Positions 1-7,153 of a stretch of 64,000 nucleotides of DNA are shown here, one piece after another. The stretch comes from DASRDR01 sp963812945 [NCBI: uncultured Candidatus Rokubacteria bacterium] (lineage in GTDB: Bacteria > Methylomirabilota > Methylomirabilia > Rokubacteriales). Under the pieces are notes generated by a model. It ran no database searches and was not told the DNA's origin. It saw only the letters and a program-made list of their open reading frames with translations. Both the position numbers and the translations under genes were made by a program. The stretch covers positions 1,178,001-1,242,000 of the forward strand of contig CAWEXD010000008.1 of NCBI GenBank assembly GCA_963812945.1, written 5' to 3'. Numbering within the stretch: the first letter of the stretch is position 1; each line of letters opens with the position of its first letter.

Positions 1-366
1 TACCGCCTCCGCCAGCGCGACGGCGGGATCGCCCCGGCGAGTCAGGGCACGATCGTCCTGGCCGACGGCGCCACGCGGAGCCTCGAGCGGGACGCGGTTG
101 AAGTGCTCCCCCTTGGCCACTGGACGAGCCCGCGTGGCGGGACACGGTATCCGGCCGGCTGGCGGCTCCGCATCCCCGCGCTGGCCCTCGAGCTGACCGT
201 CACGCCCGTGCTCGCGGATCAGGAGCTCGACCTGGGGGTGCGCTACTGGGAGGGTGCGGTGCGCGCGGAGGGAACGGCGGACGGTCGCCCGCTCGGAGGC
301 GAGGGCTACGTCGAGCTCGTCGGCTACGCCCGGCCGGAGGCAGGCGGCGAGGCTGTGCGACAATGA
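1..366 (+). CDS. CrtC/AttH-like lipocalin-fold protein, C-terminal part
   Basis: Only the last 121 codons are in the window; the reading frame is open from base 1 and ends at TGA 364-366. The visible protein matches the C-terminal half of the hydroxyneurosporene synthase (CrtC)/AttH-like family: a W-T-S-P-R-G-G-T-R-Y-P-A-G-W strip, then P-V-L-A-D-Q-E-L, then Y-W-E-G-A-V and a final G-E-G-Y-V-E-L-V-G-Y strand. These are the most conserved blocks of the family. Members are often exported or lipid-anchored and act on hydrophobic substrates, but no reaction can be assigned from this fragment. A short tandem repeat begins at its stop codon. Confidence 0.75.
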   Translation, partial: YRLRQRDGGIAPASQGTIVLADGATRSLERDAVEVLPLGHWTSPRGGTRYPAGWRLRIPALALELTVTPVLADQELDLGVRYWEGAVRAEGTADGRPLGGEGYVELVGYARPEAGGEAVRQ

Positions 367-434
367 CCGCCGGACTGGGACCGCCGGACTGGGACCGCCG
401 GACTGGGACCGCCGGATTGGGACGGCCGGGTTGG
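365..434. repeat. 14-bp tandem repeat, five units
   Basis: Unit GACCGCCGGACTGG is repeated head to tail from 365. Units 1-3 are identical, unit 4 differs by one base and unit 5 by several. It lies between the stop of the CrtC-like gene and the start of the TPR gene. Because 14 is not a multiple of 3, each copy shifts frame, so it is not a coding repeat. Confidence 0.8.
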
Positions 435-492
435 AAGGCCCGGGCGGGCGGCCGGCGGCGACACGCGTGCCGCGGCGCCGGGGAGGGAATAG

Positions 493-954
493 ATGGGCCG
501 GATCAGACTCGGGCGGATGATCGGAGCGGGGCTTCTCGTGGTGGCGGCGACCGCCTCGGCGGACGGCCCATCCCCCACCGCTCCGCCACCCGGCGTGCCG
601 TCGTCCGCCGAGCGCGATTTCCAGGAAGGGCTCGACGCCCAGAAGAAGAAGGACTGGCGCCGCGCGGCCCAGGCGTACGAGGCGGCGATCAAGCAGCGTG
701 AGGCGTTCCCCGAGGCGTGGAACGGTCTCGGCTACTCGCTTCGGCAGCAGGGGAAGTATCCCGAGGCGGTGAAGGCCTACGATCGCGCGCTCGCCCTCCG
801 GCCGGACTACGCGGAGGCGCTCGAGTACCTGGGGGAGGCCTACGTGAAGATGGGCAAGCTCGACGAGGCGCGCGCGGTGCTGCGGCGGCTCGAGCCGATC
901 GACAAGAAGGAAGCCGCGTCGCTCCGGGCCACGATCGAGAAGGCGAAGAAGTAA
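493..954 (+). CDS. exported TPR-repeat protein
   Basis: A 153-residue protein starting at ATG 493, preceded by GGGGAGGG. The N-terminus has a basic start and a hydrophobic stretch (residues about 8-24) consistent with a Sec signal peptide ending near A-S-A-D. A Pro-rich linker follows, then about three tetratricopeptide repeats from residue 37 (A-E-R-D-F-Q-E-G, N-G-L-G-Y, A-L-E-Y-L-G). TPR units mediate protein-protein contact, so a periplasmic scaffold role is likely. The next gene begins 23 bases downstream, so the two are probably cotranscribed. The partner is unknown. Confidence 0.8.
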   Translation: MGRIRLGRMIGAGLLVVAATASADGPSPTAPPPGVPSSAERDFQEGLDAQKKKDWRRAAQAYEAAIKQREAFPEAWNGLGYSLRQQGKYPEAVKAYDRALALRPDYAEALEYLGEAYVKMGKLDEARAVLRRLEPIDKKEAASLRATIEKAKK

Positions 955-977
955 GGACCCGGGAGCCCGAGGCCGAG

Positions 978-3872
978 ATGGAGCGGGGCGGGATCGCCAA
1001 CGGCAGGGCCGGCAGCGACCTCGAGCGCGAGCTCAAGCGGGTCGTCGAGGGCGAGGTCCGCTTCGACGATTACTCGCGCCTGCTCTACTCGACGGACGCG
1101 TCGATGTACCAGGTCGAGCCGATCGGCGTCGTCCTGCCGCGCACGAAGGACGACGTCCGGGCGGTCCTCGAGCTGGCCAACCGCTACAACGTCCCGATCC
1201 TCCCGCGCGGCGGCGGCACGAGCCTGATCGGGCAGACGGTCAACCACGCCGTCGTGCTCGACTTCTCGAAGTACATGAACCAGGTGCTCGAGGTGAACCG
1301 GGAGGAGCTCTGGTGCCGGGTCCAGCCCGGCGTCATCCAGGACGAGCTGAACGCCCACGTGAAGCCCATGGGCCTCCTCTTCGGGCCGGACACGTCGACC
1401 TCGAACCGGGCGACGCTCGGGGGGATGTCCGGGAACAACTCCGCCGGCTCCCACTCGATCGCCTACGGGAAGACGATCGACCACGTGCTCGAGCTCCGGT
1501 GCCTCCTCGCGGACGGGTCCGAGGTCACCCTCCGGGACCTGACCCCGGCCGAGCTCGAGGCGAAGTGCCGGGCGGACGGGCTGGAAGGGCAGATCTACCG
1601 CGAGGTCCGGCGGCTGGTGGACCAGCACGCCGACGAGATCCGCGCGCGGTATCCGAAGCTCATGCGGCGCGTCTCCGGCTACAACCTCGACGAGTTCGTG
1701 AAGACGCAGCCGTTCGGGCTGCATCGCCTGGCCGTCGGGTCCGAGGGCACGCTGGTGGCCGTGGTCGAGATGAAGGTGCGGCTCGTCCGGCGCCCGAAGT
1801 TCACGGCCCTCGACGTGATCCACTACGACGACCTCCAGGCGGCGCTGGAGTCGTCGGCGGAGCTCCTGACGACGGGACCGTACGCGGTCGAGGTCACGGA
1901 CAAGATGATCCTCGACCTGGCGCGGGAGAACATCGAGCAGCGAGCGCGGATGGGCTTCGTGCAAGGCGACCCCGCCGCGATCATGATCGTCGAGTACTCC
2001 GGCGAGAGCGAGGCGGAGGTGCGCGCCAAGGTCGAGGCGCTGGAGGCGCTCCGCGCCCGGAAGCGGATCGGCTACGCCGCGCACCTGGCCTACGACCCGT
2101 ACGAGCAGCAGTCCATCTGGAAGCTGCGGAAGGCCGGGCTCGGCCTCCTTCTCGGGACCAAGGGCGACCGGAAGCCCATCGCGTTCGTCGAGGACACCGC
2201 GGTCGAGCCGGCGAAGCTCGGCCCCTTCATCAACCGGTTCCGGGAGATCCTCACCCGCCACGGCGCGCGAGCGGGGTACTACGGCCACTGCTCCGTCGGG
2301 TGCCTGCACATCCGCCCGCTGATCAACCTGAAGGACGCGGGCGAGATCCGGAAGATGCACGCGATCGCCGAGGAGATCACCGCGCTCGTCATGGAGTTCG
2401 GCGGCGGGCTCTCCGGCGAGCACGGCGACGGGCGGGCGCGGAGCCCCTTCAACGAGACCCTCTACGGCCCCCGGCTCTACGACGCCTTCCGCCAGGTCAA
2501 GCGCGCCTTCGACCCGAAGGGGATCCTGAACCCGGGGAACATCGTCGACGCGCCGCCGATGACCGAGCACCTTCGCTACGGGCCGGAGTACCGGTCCTGG
2601 GAGCCGGAGACCCTGCTCGACTTCTCGGGGCAGGGCGGCTTCACGGCGGCCGTCGAGATGTGCAACGGCATCGGGGTCTGCCGGAAGAAGCTCGAGGGGA
2701 CGATGTGCCCCTCGTACATGGCGACGCTCGACGAGGAGCACTCGACCCGGGGCCGCGCCAACGCCCTCCGCGCAGTGCTGTCCGGCAAGCTGCCGCGGTC
2801 GGAGTTCACGGGACGCCGGCTCTACGAGGTGCTCGACCTGTGCCTGGAATGCAAGGCCTGCAAGGCCGAGTGCCCGGCCAACGTCGACATGGCGAAGCTG
2901 AAGTACGAGTTCCTGGCCCACTACTATCGGGCGCACGGGCTCCCGCTCCGGAACCGGCTCTTCGGCCGGATCCACGCGCTGGCGCGCATCGGGTCGGCCC
3001 TGGCCCCCGTGTCGAACTGGATCGCGCGCCTGGCACCCCACCGGTGGCTTCTGGAGCGCCTGGCCGGGATCGACCGGCGCCGGCCGCTGCCGTCGTTCGC
3101 CGCGGAGTCGTTTGCCCGGTGGTTCGGCCGCCGGCGACCGGAGGGCACGGGCGCGCGGGGCGAGGTCGTGCTGTTCCACGACACCTTCAACACCTATCAG
3201 ACCCCGAACGTCGCCATCGCGGCGACGCGGCTCCTGGAGACGCTCGGGTACCGCGTCGTGCTGGCCGACCGCGGGTGCTGCGGGCGGCCCATGATCTCGA
3301 AGGGGATGCTGGACGAGGCGCGGACCCTGGCGGCGGACAACGTGGCCCGGCTGGCCCCCGCCGCGCGCGCGGGCCGTCCGATCATCGGGCTCGAGCCGTC
3401 GTGCCTCCTCACGCTCCGGGACGAGTATCCGGAGCTGGTGCGGACCGAGGACGCCCGGCTCGTCGCGCGCCAGAGCCTGCTCCTCGAGGAGTTCCTCCAG
3501 CGGGAGTGGGCGCGGGGCGAGCGCCCGCGCTTCGCGCCGAACGGCCGGACGGCCTTGCTCCACGGCCATTGCCACCAGAAGGCGCTGGTGGGCACGGCCC
3601 CGACGGTCGCCGTGCTCCGAGCGGCGGGCTACCAGGTGAACGAGGTCGACGCGGGCTGCTGCGGGATGGCGGGGTCGTTCGGCTTCGAGGCGGAGCACTA
3701 CGACCTGTCGGTGCGGATCGCCGAGCGGCGCCTCGCCCCGGCCGTGCGGGCCGCGGGCGCCGACGTCGCCGTCTGCGCGCCCGGCATCTCGTGCCGCCAG
3801 CAGGTGGAGCACACCACGGGCCGCGTGCCGAAGCACCCGGCGGAGCTCCTCTGGGAGGCCCTCGAGCGGTAG
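978..3872 (+). CDS. FAD-linked oxidase / iron-sulfur fusion dehydrogenase (GlcD-GlcF or YdiJ type)
   Basis: A 964-residue protein. ATG 978 is chosen because homology begins there; the frame runs open far upstream, inside the TPR gene. The N-terminal half is a PCMH-type FAD-binding domain (P-R-G-G-G-T-S-L-I-G-Q, G-N-N-S-A-G-S-H-S) with an FAD-oxidase C domain and H-C-S-V-G-C-L-H-I. Then come two [4Fe-4S] motifs (C-N-G-I-G-V-C from residue 562; C-L-E-C-K-A-C-K-A-E-C-P from 622) and two CCG motifs (residues 767 and 894) of the heterodisulfide-reductase/GlcF type. The family oxidises D-2-hydroxy acids such as D-lactate, glycolate or D-2-hydroxyglutarate and passes electrons through the clusters to the quinone pool. 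The natural substrate cannot be read from sequence. Confidence 0.93.
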   Translation: MERGGIANGRAGSDLERELKRVVEGEVRFDDYSRLLYSTDASMYQVEPIGVVLPRTKDDVRAVLELANRYNVPILPRGGGTSLIGQTVNHAVVLDFSKYMNQVLEVNREELWCRVQPGVIQDELNAHVKPMGLLFGPDTSTSNRATLGGMSGNNSAGSHSIAYGKTIDHVLELRCLLADGSEVTLRDLTPAELEAKCRADGLEGQIYREVRRLVDQHADEIRARYPKLMRRVSGYNLDEFVKTQPFGLHRLAVGSEGTLVAVVEMKVRLVRRPKFTALDVIHYDDLQAALESSAELLTTGPYAVEVTDKMILDLARENIEQRARMGFVQGDPAAIMIVEYSGESEAEVRAKVEALEALRARKRIGYAAHLAYDPYEQQSIWKLRKAGLGLLLGTKGDRKPIAFVEDTAVEPAKLGPFINRFREILTRHGARAGYYGHCSVGCLHIRPLINLKDAGEIRKMHAIAEEITALVMEFGGGLSGEHGDGRARSPFNETLYGPRLYDAFRQVKRAFDPKGILNPGNIVDAPPMTEHLRYGPEYRSWEPETLLDFSGQGGFTAAVEMCNGIGVCRKKLEGTMCPSYMATLDEEHSTRGRANALRAVLSGKLPRSEFTGRRLYEVLDLCLECKACKAECPANVDMAKLKYEFLAHYYRAHGLPLRNRLFGRIHALARIGSALAPVSNWIARLAPHRWLLERLAGIDRRRPLPSFAAESFARWFGRRRPEGTGARGEVVLFHDTFNTYQTPNVAIAATRLLETLGYRVVLADRGCCGRPMISKGMLDEARTLAADNVARLAPAARAGRPIIGLEPSCLLTLRDEYPELVRTEDARLVARQSLLLEEFLQREWARGERPRFAPNGRTALLHGHCHQKALVGTAPTVAVLRAAGYQVNEVDAGCCGMAGSFGFEAEHYDLSVRIAERRLAPAVRAAGADVAVCAPGISCRQQVEHTTGRVPKHPAELLWEALER

Positions 3873-3915
3873 ACTTGTCGATGCGCCTGCCCTCGCGCCC
3901 GCTGAGCCCGGTCGG

Positions 3916-4665
3916 ATGAGCGGCGACGCCCTGACCTGGGCGGCAGGGCTGGCCGGCGTCGCGGCGGCCGCGTTCGTCAAGGGCACGATCGGCTTCGGCT
4001 TCCCACTGATCGCGACCCCGCTCCTCGCCCTCGCGACCGACGTGCGCACGGCCGTCGCGGCGCTGATCATCCCCAACATCGTGATGGACGGCGTCCAGGT
4101 CGTCCGCCGGCCCGGTGTCGTCGCGGCACTCCGGCGTCATGCGTCGCTGATCATCGCGGGAACCGTCGGGACCATCGTCGGCACGCGATTCCTCGCCGTG
4201 CTCTCGGGTGGAGGGCTGCTCGTGACCCTCGGGGCGACCGTGCTGGTGTTCGTCCTCCTGTCCGCCGTCCGGCCGGGCTGGCGCATGCCGGCGGGCGCCG
4301 AACGCCCGTTGGCGCCGCTCGTCGGCCTGGCCGCCGGCACGCTGGGCGGACTCACCAACACGCCCGGCGTGGTGCTGACCCCGTACTTCTTCGCGATCGG
4401 GCTTCCGAAGGCGGAGTTCGTGCGAGCGATCTCCGGCGCCTTCCTCGTGTTCAAGCTGACCCAGCTGGGGGCGGTGTGGCACGTCGGCCTGCTCGATTGG
4501 CGCGTCCTGCTCCTGTCGCTCGCCGCGTCGGGGGTGAGCCTCGCCGGATTCCATGTGGGGCTCGCGGTGCAGGACCGCGTCCCGCAGGCGGTGTTCAACC
4601 GCGCGGTGCTGGTCCTGCTGTCGGTGGTCGGGGTGGCGATGCTGGCCCGCGGCCTCCGGCCCTGA
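3916..4665 (+). CDS. TauE/SafE family sulfite or organic-anion exporter
   Basis: A 249-residue integral membrane protein with about eight hydrophobic segments. The N-terminal G-x-x-A-A-A-F-V-K-G-T-I-G-F-G-F-P repeat and the central G-G-L-T-N-T-P-G half-repeat are diagnostic of TauE/SafE (DUF81). The family exports or moves sulfite, sulfoacetate and similar small anions. ATG 3916 overlaps the stop of a 12-codon frame starting at ATG 3881 (ATGA); whether that short frame is translated is unknown. The gene sits 43 bases after the dehydrogenase and is convergent with the selenoprotein gene. The substrate is not predictable here. Confidence 0.85.
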   Translation: MSGDALTWAAGLAGVAAAAFVKGTIGFGFPLIATPLLALATDVRTAVAALIIPNIVMDGVQVVRRPGVVAALRRHASLIIAGTVGTIVGTRFLAVLSGGGLLVTLGATVLVFVLLSAVRPGWRMPAGAERPLAPLVGLAAGTLGGLTNTPGVVLTPYFFAIGLPKAEFVRAISGAFLVFKLTQLGAVWHVGLLDWRVLLLSLAASGVSLAGFHVGLAVQDRVPQAVFNRAVLVLLSVVGVAMLARGLRP

Positions 4666-4687
4666 CGACCGGGCGCGGGGCCGGGCG

Positions 4688-5437
4688 CTACCAGACCGAC
4701 TGGGGGAGCGGGAGCCTCTCCAAGAGCGAGCGATCGAGCGGGACCGGTGGCGGCGCGCCGGCCTCGTCCAGGAGCGCGTGGATCTGGCGGAGATGCTGGG
4801 CCGCGTGCCACGTGGTGCGCTCGAGCAGCTCGTGGCCGGTCTGGGGGCCGTAGTAGGTCTCGACGGTCCCGGTGGCCGCATCCTCCTGCGAGAGCCACAG
4901 CCGGAGGGCGCCGCGCACTGCCGCGCCGTACCCCGCGAGCGCGGGGCCATCGGGCAGGCCGACAGGCGCCATCTCCTGAAGCCAGGTCTCGGGCAATCGG
5001 CGCTCGACCATGGCGTCGCGGAAGGCGAGGCTCAGCCGGAAGAGGTGATAGGCGAGCTGGTGGAGCGAGCGGTCGCGGCCGGGATGCTGGAGCGCGAGGT
5101 GTTTCGGCTCGACGACGGCGATGAGCCGACCCGCGGCGGCGAGGACCCCGTCGAGACGCGCCGCAAGGGCCGCCGGGGAGAGCCGCTCGACGCCCTCGTA
5201 CCGGACGCCGACGAGATCGGCGAGGGCGGTCGGGTTCCAGCCGTGGACCACTCCGCCGCGCGTGACGACGGCCGGCACGGCCGGCACGCCCAGCCGCGCG
5301 AGCTCGGCGCGCGCTCCGGGCTCGGCCTCGATGTCGACCGCGTCGAACGGCACTCCCCACGACGAGAGCAACTCTCTCGTCTTAGCGCAGGAGCTTCAGC
5401 CAGGGCGGTGGTAGAGGATCGCTTTACTATCAGCCAT
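4688..5437 (-). CDS. selenocysteine-containing glutaredoxin-like/DinB fusion protein (in-frame TGA = Sec14)
   Basis: Read from ATG 5437-5435 the frame gives M-A-D-S-K-A-I-L-Y-H-R-P-G, then TGA (5398-5396), then S-S-C-A-K-T-R-E-L-L. This is a glutaredoxin/thioredoxin-fold N-terminus with U14-S-S-C17 in place of C-x-x-C. The domain continues through V-P-F-D-A-V-D-I and the G-V-P-A-V-P cis-Pro loop (residues 50-55). Residues about 95-235 form a four-helix DinB-like domain with candidate metal ligands H131 (Y-H-L-F-R), H211 and H215 (W-H-A-A-Q-H). The total is 249 residues plus TGA. GGGGGAG lies 10 bases before ATG. A perfect 8-bp hairpin lies just after the TGA. An ordinary gene call would begin at TTG 5371 and lose the redox motif. 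The role is inferred: thiol/selenol redox or thiol-dependent transfer. The Sec machinery must be encoded outside the window. Confidence 0.87.
5361..5381 (-). promoter_or_regulatory. bacterial SECIS-like hairpin downstream of the Sec TGA
   Basis: In the mRNA the arms GACGAGAG and CUCUCGUC form a perfect 8-bp stem with a five-base AGUUG loop. The stem starts 14 bases after the UGA and the loop lies about 22 bases after it. Bacterial SECIS elements that bind SelB sit immediately 3' of the UGA inside the coding region, usually with a G and U in the apical loop, and this one matches. A short lower pairing (CUCC with GGAG) can extend it across an internal loop. Every base is also protein coding. 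Confidence 0.8.
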
Positions 5438-5523
5438 TTGTCGGTGACTCCCCCGAGGGCATCTTACCGCGGCGTGACCGTGGTTGCGGGGAGGTTGCGG
5501 ATGGTCGGGTCATCGAGGCATGC

Positions 5524-6069
5524 CTACTGTCGCGCAAGGTAGTCGTCCGGCTTGAAACCACGCTCCTGGAGCGCAGCCCGCACCGCGGCGAGGTCGATCT
5601 TCGCACCGGGCCGCACGCCGTGGCGCACGTACCAGCCCTGGTTCATCTCGAGGGCAAACTGGATCGCGCTGCTGGCCGACAGCACGGGATCCTCGATGAA
5701 GGGATGCAGCGGATACACTTCCTGCAGCGCCCCGTCGCGGGAGAAGTAACCGATATCGAGCGGGATGCGTGTGTTGCGCATGTAGAAGCTCATGCGCTGC
5801 GGCCGCGGAAAGACGAAGAGCATGCCCTCGTCCTCGGGCATCGACGGCACGTGCATGAGCCCGCGGTTGCGCTCGGGCTCGAGCACGGCCAGGCGCATGC
5901 GTACGGGCTGCCCGCCCACGTCGATGGTGAAGCGATGCTCTGGATCCACGGTCGCCGCGGGGGCCGACGTCGTCGGTGCGGATGGCTTGTCACCCTGATC
6001 GCACGCAAATCCACCCAGGCCGATCGTCACGAGAACCAGGACACACCGAAGCTGACGCGAGAAATGCAC
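5524..6069 (-). CDS. DUF192 family exported protein, probable lipoprotein
   Basis: A 181-residue protein from GTG 6069. This start places a basic, hydrophobic signal (R-Q-L-R-C-V-L-V-L-V-T-I-G-L) before a G-F-A-C that could be a weak lipobox. A Thr/Pro/Ala linker precedes the DUF192 domain (from about residue 50): R-N-R-G-L-M-H, E-D-E-G-M-L-F-V-F, M-S-F-Y-M-R-N-T-R-I-P-L-D-I-G-Y-F and A-L-E-M-N-Q-G-W. DUF192 proteins are small conserved beta proteins of unresolved function. The gene lies 86 bases upstream of, and in the same direction as, the selenoprotein gene, so cotranscription is possible. The open frame extends further upstream, but that region carries an IS110 fragment on the other strand. 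Confidence 0.85.
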   Translation of the reverse strand: MHFSRQLRCVLVLVTIGLGGFACDQGDKPSAPTTSAPAATVDPEHRFTIDVGGQPVRMRLAVLEPERNRGLMHVPSMPEDEGMLFVFPRPQRMSFYMRNTRIPLDIGYFSRDGALQEVYPLHPFIEDPVLSASSAIQFALEMNQGWYVRHGVRPGAKIDLAAVRAALQERGFKPDDYLARQ

Positions 6070-6441
6070 GCCGTACTGATTCTCGGGCCGCGGCCGATCA
6101 GGCAAGCCATTTGGCCGCGCGACGGAGGGTAGATGGGATGACGCGGCTGACCCCCAGCTCGACGTGGTGGCATACAGTGCCCCACTGAGAGCACACGCGC
6201 TCATGGGCGCAACGAGGAGGGGGCCAGCCATGGAGCATGTTGGCATCGATCTGCACAAGAAGGAAAGCCAGGGGTCCCTTGGCCGGGTGGGCGCGGCCGG
6301 GGGGCCGGTTGCGGCAGGGTTGCGGATCGCGCCGCACCGGATCTTGGTGCGAGATCTGCGTGGATGGACAGGGGGACGGTCGTCGCGGCGATCGACCCGG
6401 AGGGTCAGGCCAGACGAGCGCCGCGACCGCCGCCACCGCCA
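6070..6441. other. non-coding stretch with IS110 debris
   Basis: About 370 bases between DUF192 and the next minus-strand gene. Apart from a short IS110-type N-terminal coding stub at 6230-6271, no supported gene, RNA or clear promoter is visible. Confidence 0.6.
6230..6271 (+). pseudogene. IS110-family transposase N-terminal stub
   Basis: ATG 6230, with a GAGGAGGGGG ribosome site upstream, encodes M-E-H-V-G-I-D-L-H-K-K-E-S-Q. This is the characteristic first strand (conserved Asp of the DEDD fold) of IS110-family transposases. After codon 14 the similarity stops and the frame runs into Arg-rich, low-complexity sequence ending at 6472. Neither the rest of the catalytic domain nor the C-terminal Ser domain is present. 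It is best read as a decayed or internally deleted insertion. Confidence 0.6.
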
Positions 6442-6990
6442 CTACTGGAGGTGGGGGCCCCCGACCTGCTGAACCCGGAAGCCGAGAGTCGCCCAGATGG
6501 CCCGCGCCTCGTCGGTCTGCGACATGCGCCGGTCCCTCGATCGTCGCCGCTCGGGGGCGCCAGGAGCCTTCCGTCCCCGCGGCGCGCGGCGCTCGGACTC
6601 GCGTCGATCGAGGACCACGGTCACGCGCTGATCGGCCACGAAGCTCTCGTCCAGCCGCTGGCAAAGATCCGTGCGGTCGTGTCGGACGACGATGAGCCAC
6701 CAGTGCGAGGCTGTCGGCCCGGCCGGGGCGCTCGGGTGTGCTCTCTCGGCGCAGCGAGCCACCCAGGGCGCGGGACACGTATGGCCTTCGTGGACCCACC
6801 GGCGATCGCATTCCTGGCAATAGTGGTCATGATGCGCGGCAGCGGGCGCGACTGGCGCCCGCCTGGGCGAGGAGCTTGCCAGACGCTCCCGCATCACGTC
6901 CCAATACCAGGGGACGCTCCGCAAGCGCACACGGCCGACTCGGACCGACCAGCCGCGCCGGAATGGGTTGTAGGGCGACGACTCGCGCAT
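6442..6990 (-). CDS. hypothetical protein with Cys/His zinc motif and Arg-rich tail
   Basis: Starting at ATG 6990 (GAGCGGGGG upstream) this gives 182 residues; GTG and other upstream starts are possible. The centre has H-H-D-H-Y-C-Q-E-C-D-R-R-W-V-H-E-G-H-T-C, which looks like a small zinc-binding site. It is followed by W-W-L-I-V-V-R-H-D-R-T-D-L and V-T-V-V-L-D-R-R-E-S-E-R-R, then E-R-R-R-S-R-D-R-R. The block 'VxVRxDRxDLyxxl ... VxVxLDRRxxERR' recurs in small proteins of GC-rich soil bacteria as I recall it, which supports a real gene. The biochemical function is unknown. Codon periodicity is weaker at the N-terminus, so the start is uncertain. Confidence 0.5.
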   Translation of the reverse strand: MRESSPYNPFRRGWSVRVGRVRLRSVPWYWDVMRERLASSSPRRAPVAPAAAHHDHYCQECDRRWVHEGHTCPAPWVARCAERAHPSAPAGPTASHWWLIVVRHDRTDLCQRLDESFVADQRVTVVLDRRESERRAPRGRKAPGAPERRRSRDRRMSQTDEARAIWATLGFRVQQVGGPHLQ

Positions 6991-7141
6991 GTCAGTTACG
7001 GCCCCCGCTCGCATCGTACGCCCGGGGACGCATGCGTGCACAGCGGCCGCGCTCGGGCCCCAGGGCATCTGGGCGGACCGGCCGGGGACAGGTCCGGGCC
7101 GCTCGGGTGCCATCGGTGTCCAACGCCCGCCCGTTTTGGGG

Positions 7142-7147
7142 TAAAAT
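7142..7147 (+). promoter_or_regulatory. -10 element TAAAAT, six bases before a GTG start
   Basis: TAAAAT followed by six bases and then GTG 7154. The spacing implies transcription begins at or within a base or two of the start codon (leaderless mRNA). No convincing -35 is visible. Confidence 0.45.
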
Positions 7148-7153
7148 CTCGAT

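Noticed and set aside
3881-3919. 12-codon leader peptide overlapping the TauE start
   Set aside because: ATG 3881 after TAGACT could be translated, but there is no ribosome site, no attenuator structure and no amino-acid bias; reported only in the TauE entry.
840-4079. Long minus-strand reading frame of over 1000 codons opposite the dehydrogenase
   Set aside because: It is an antisense artefact of high GC; the plus strand encodes a clear FAD/iron-sulfur enzyme and the minus frame has Arg/Leu/His-rich low complexity.
4688-5371. A shorter DinB protein starting at TTG 5371
   Set aside because: It begins in the middle of the thioredoxin fold and discards the U-x-x-C motif, the ribosome site and the SECIS-like hairpin; the upstream sequence continues the family perfectly through the TGA.
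5396-5398. TGA read as Trp or Arg through an altered genetic code
   Set aside because: Many other genes in the window, such as glyA, meaB and the MFS exporter, end in TGA at family-correct positions, so TGA is a normal stop here. Only this one has a hairpin and redox context.
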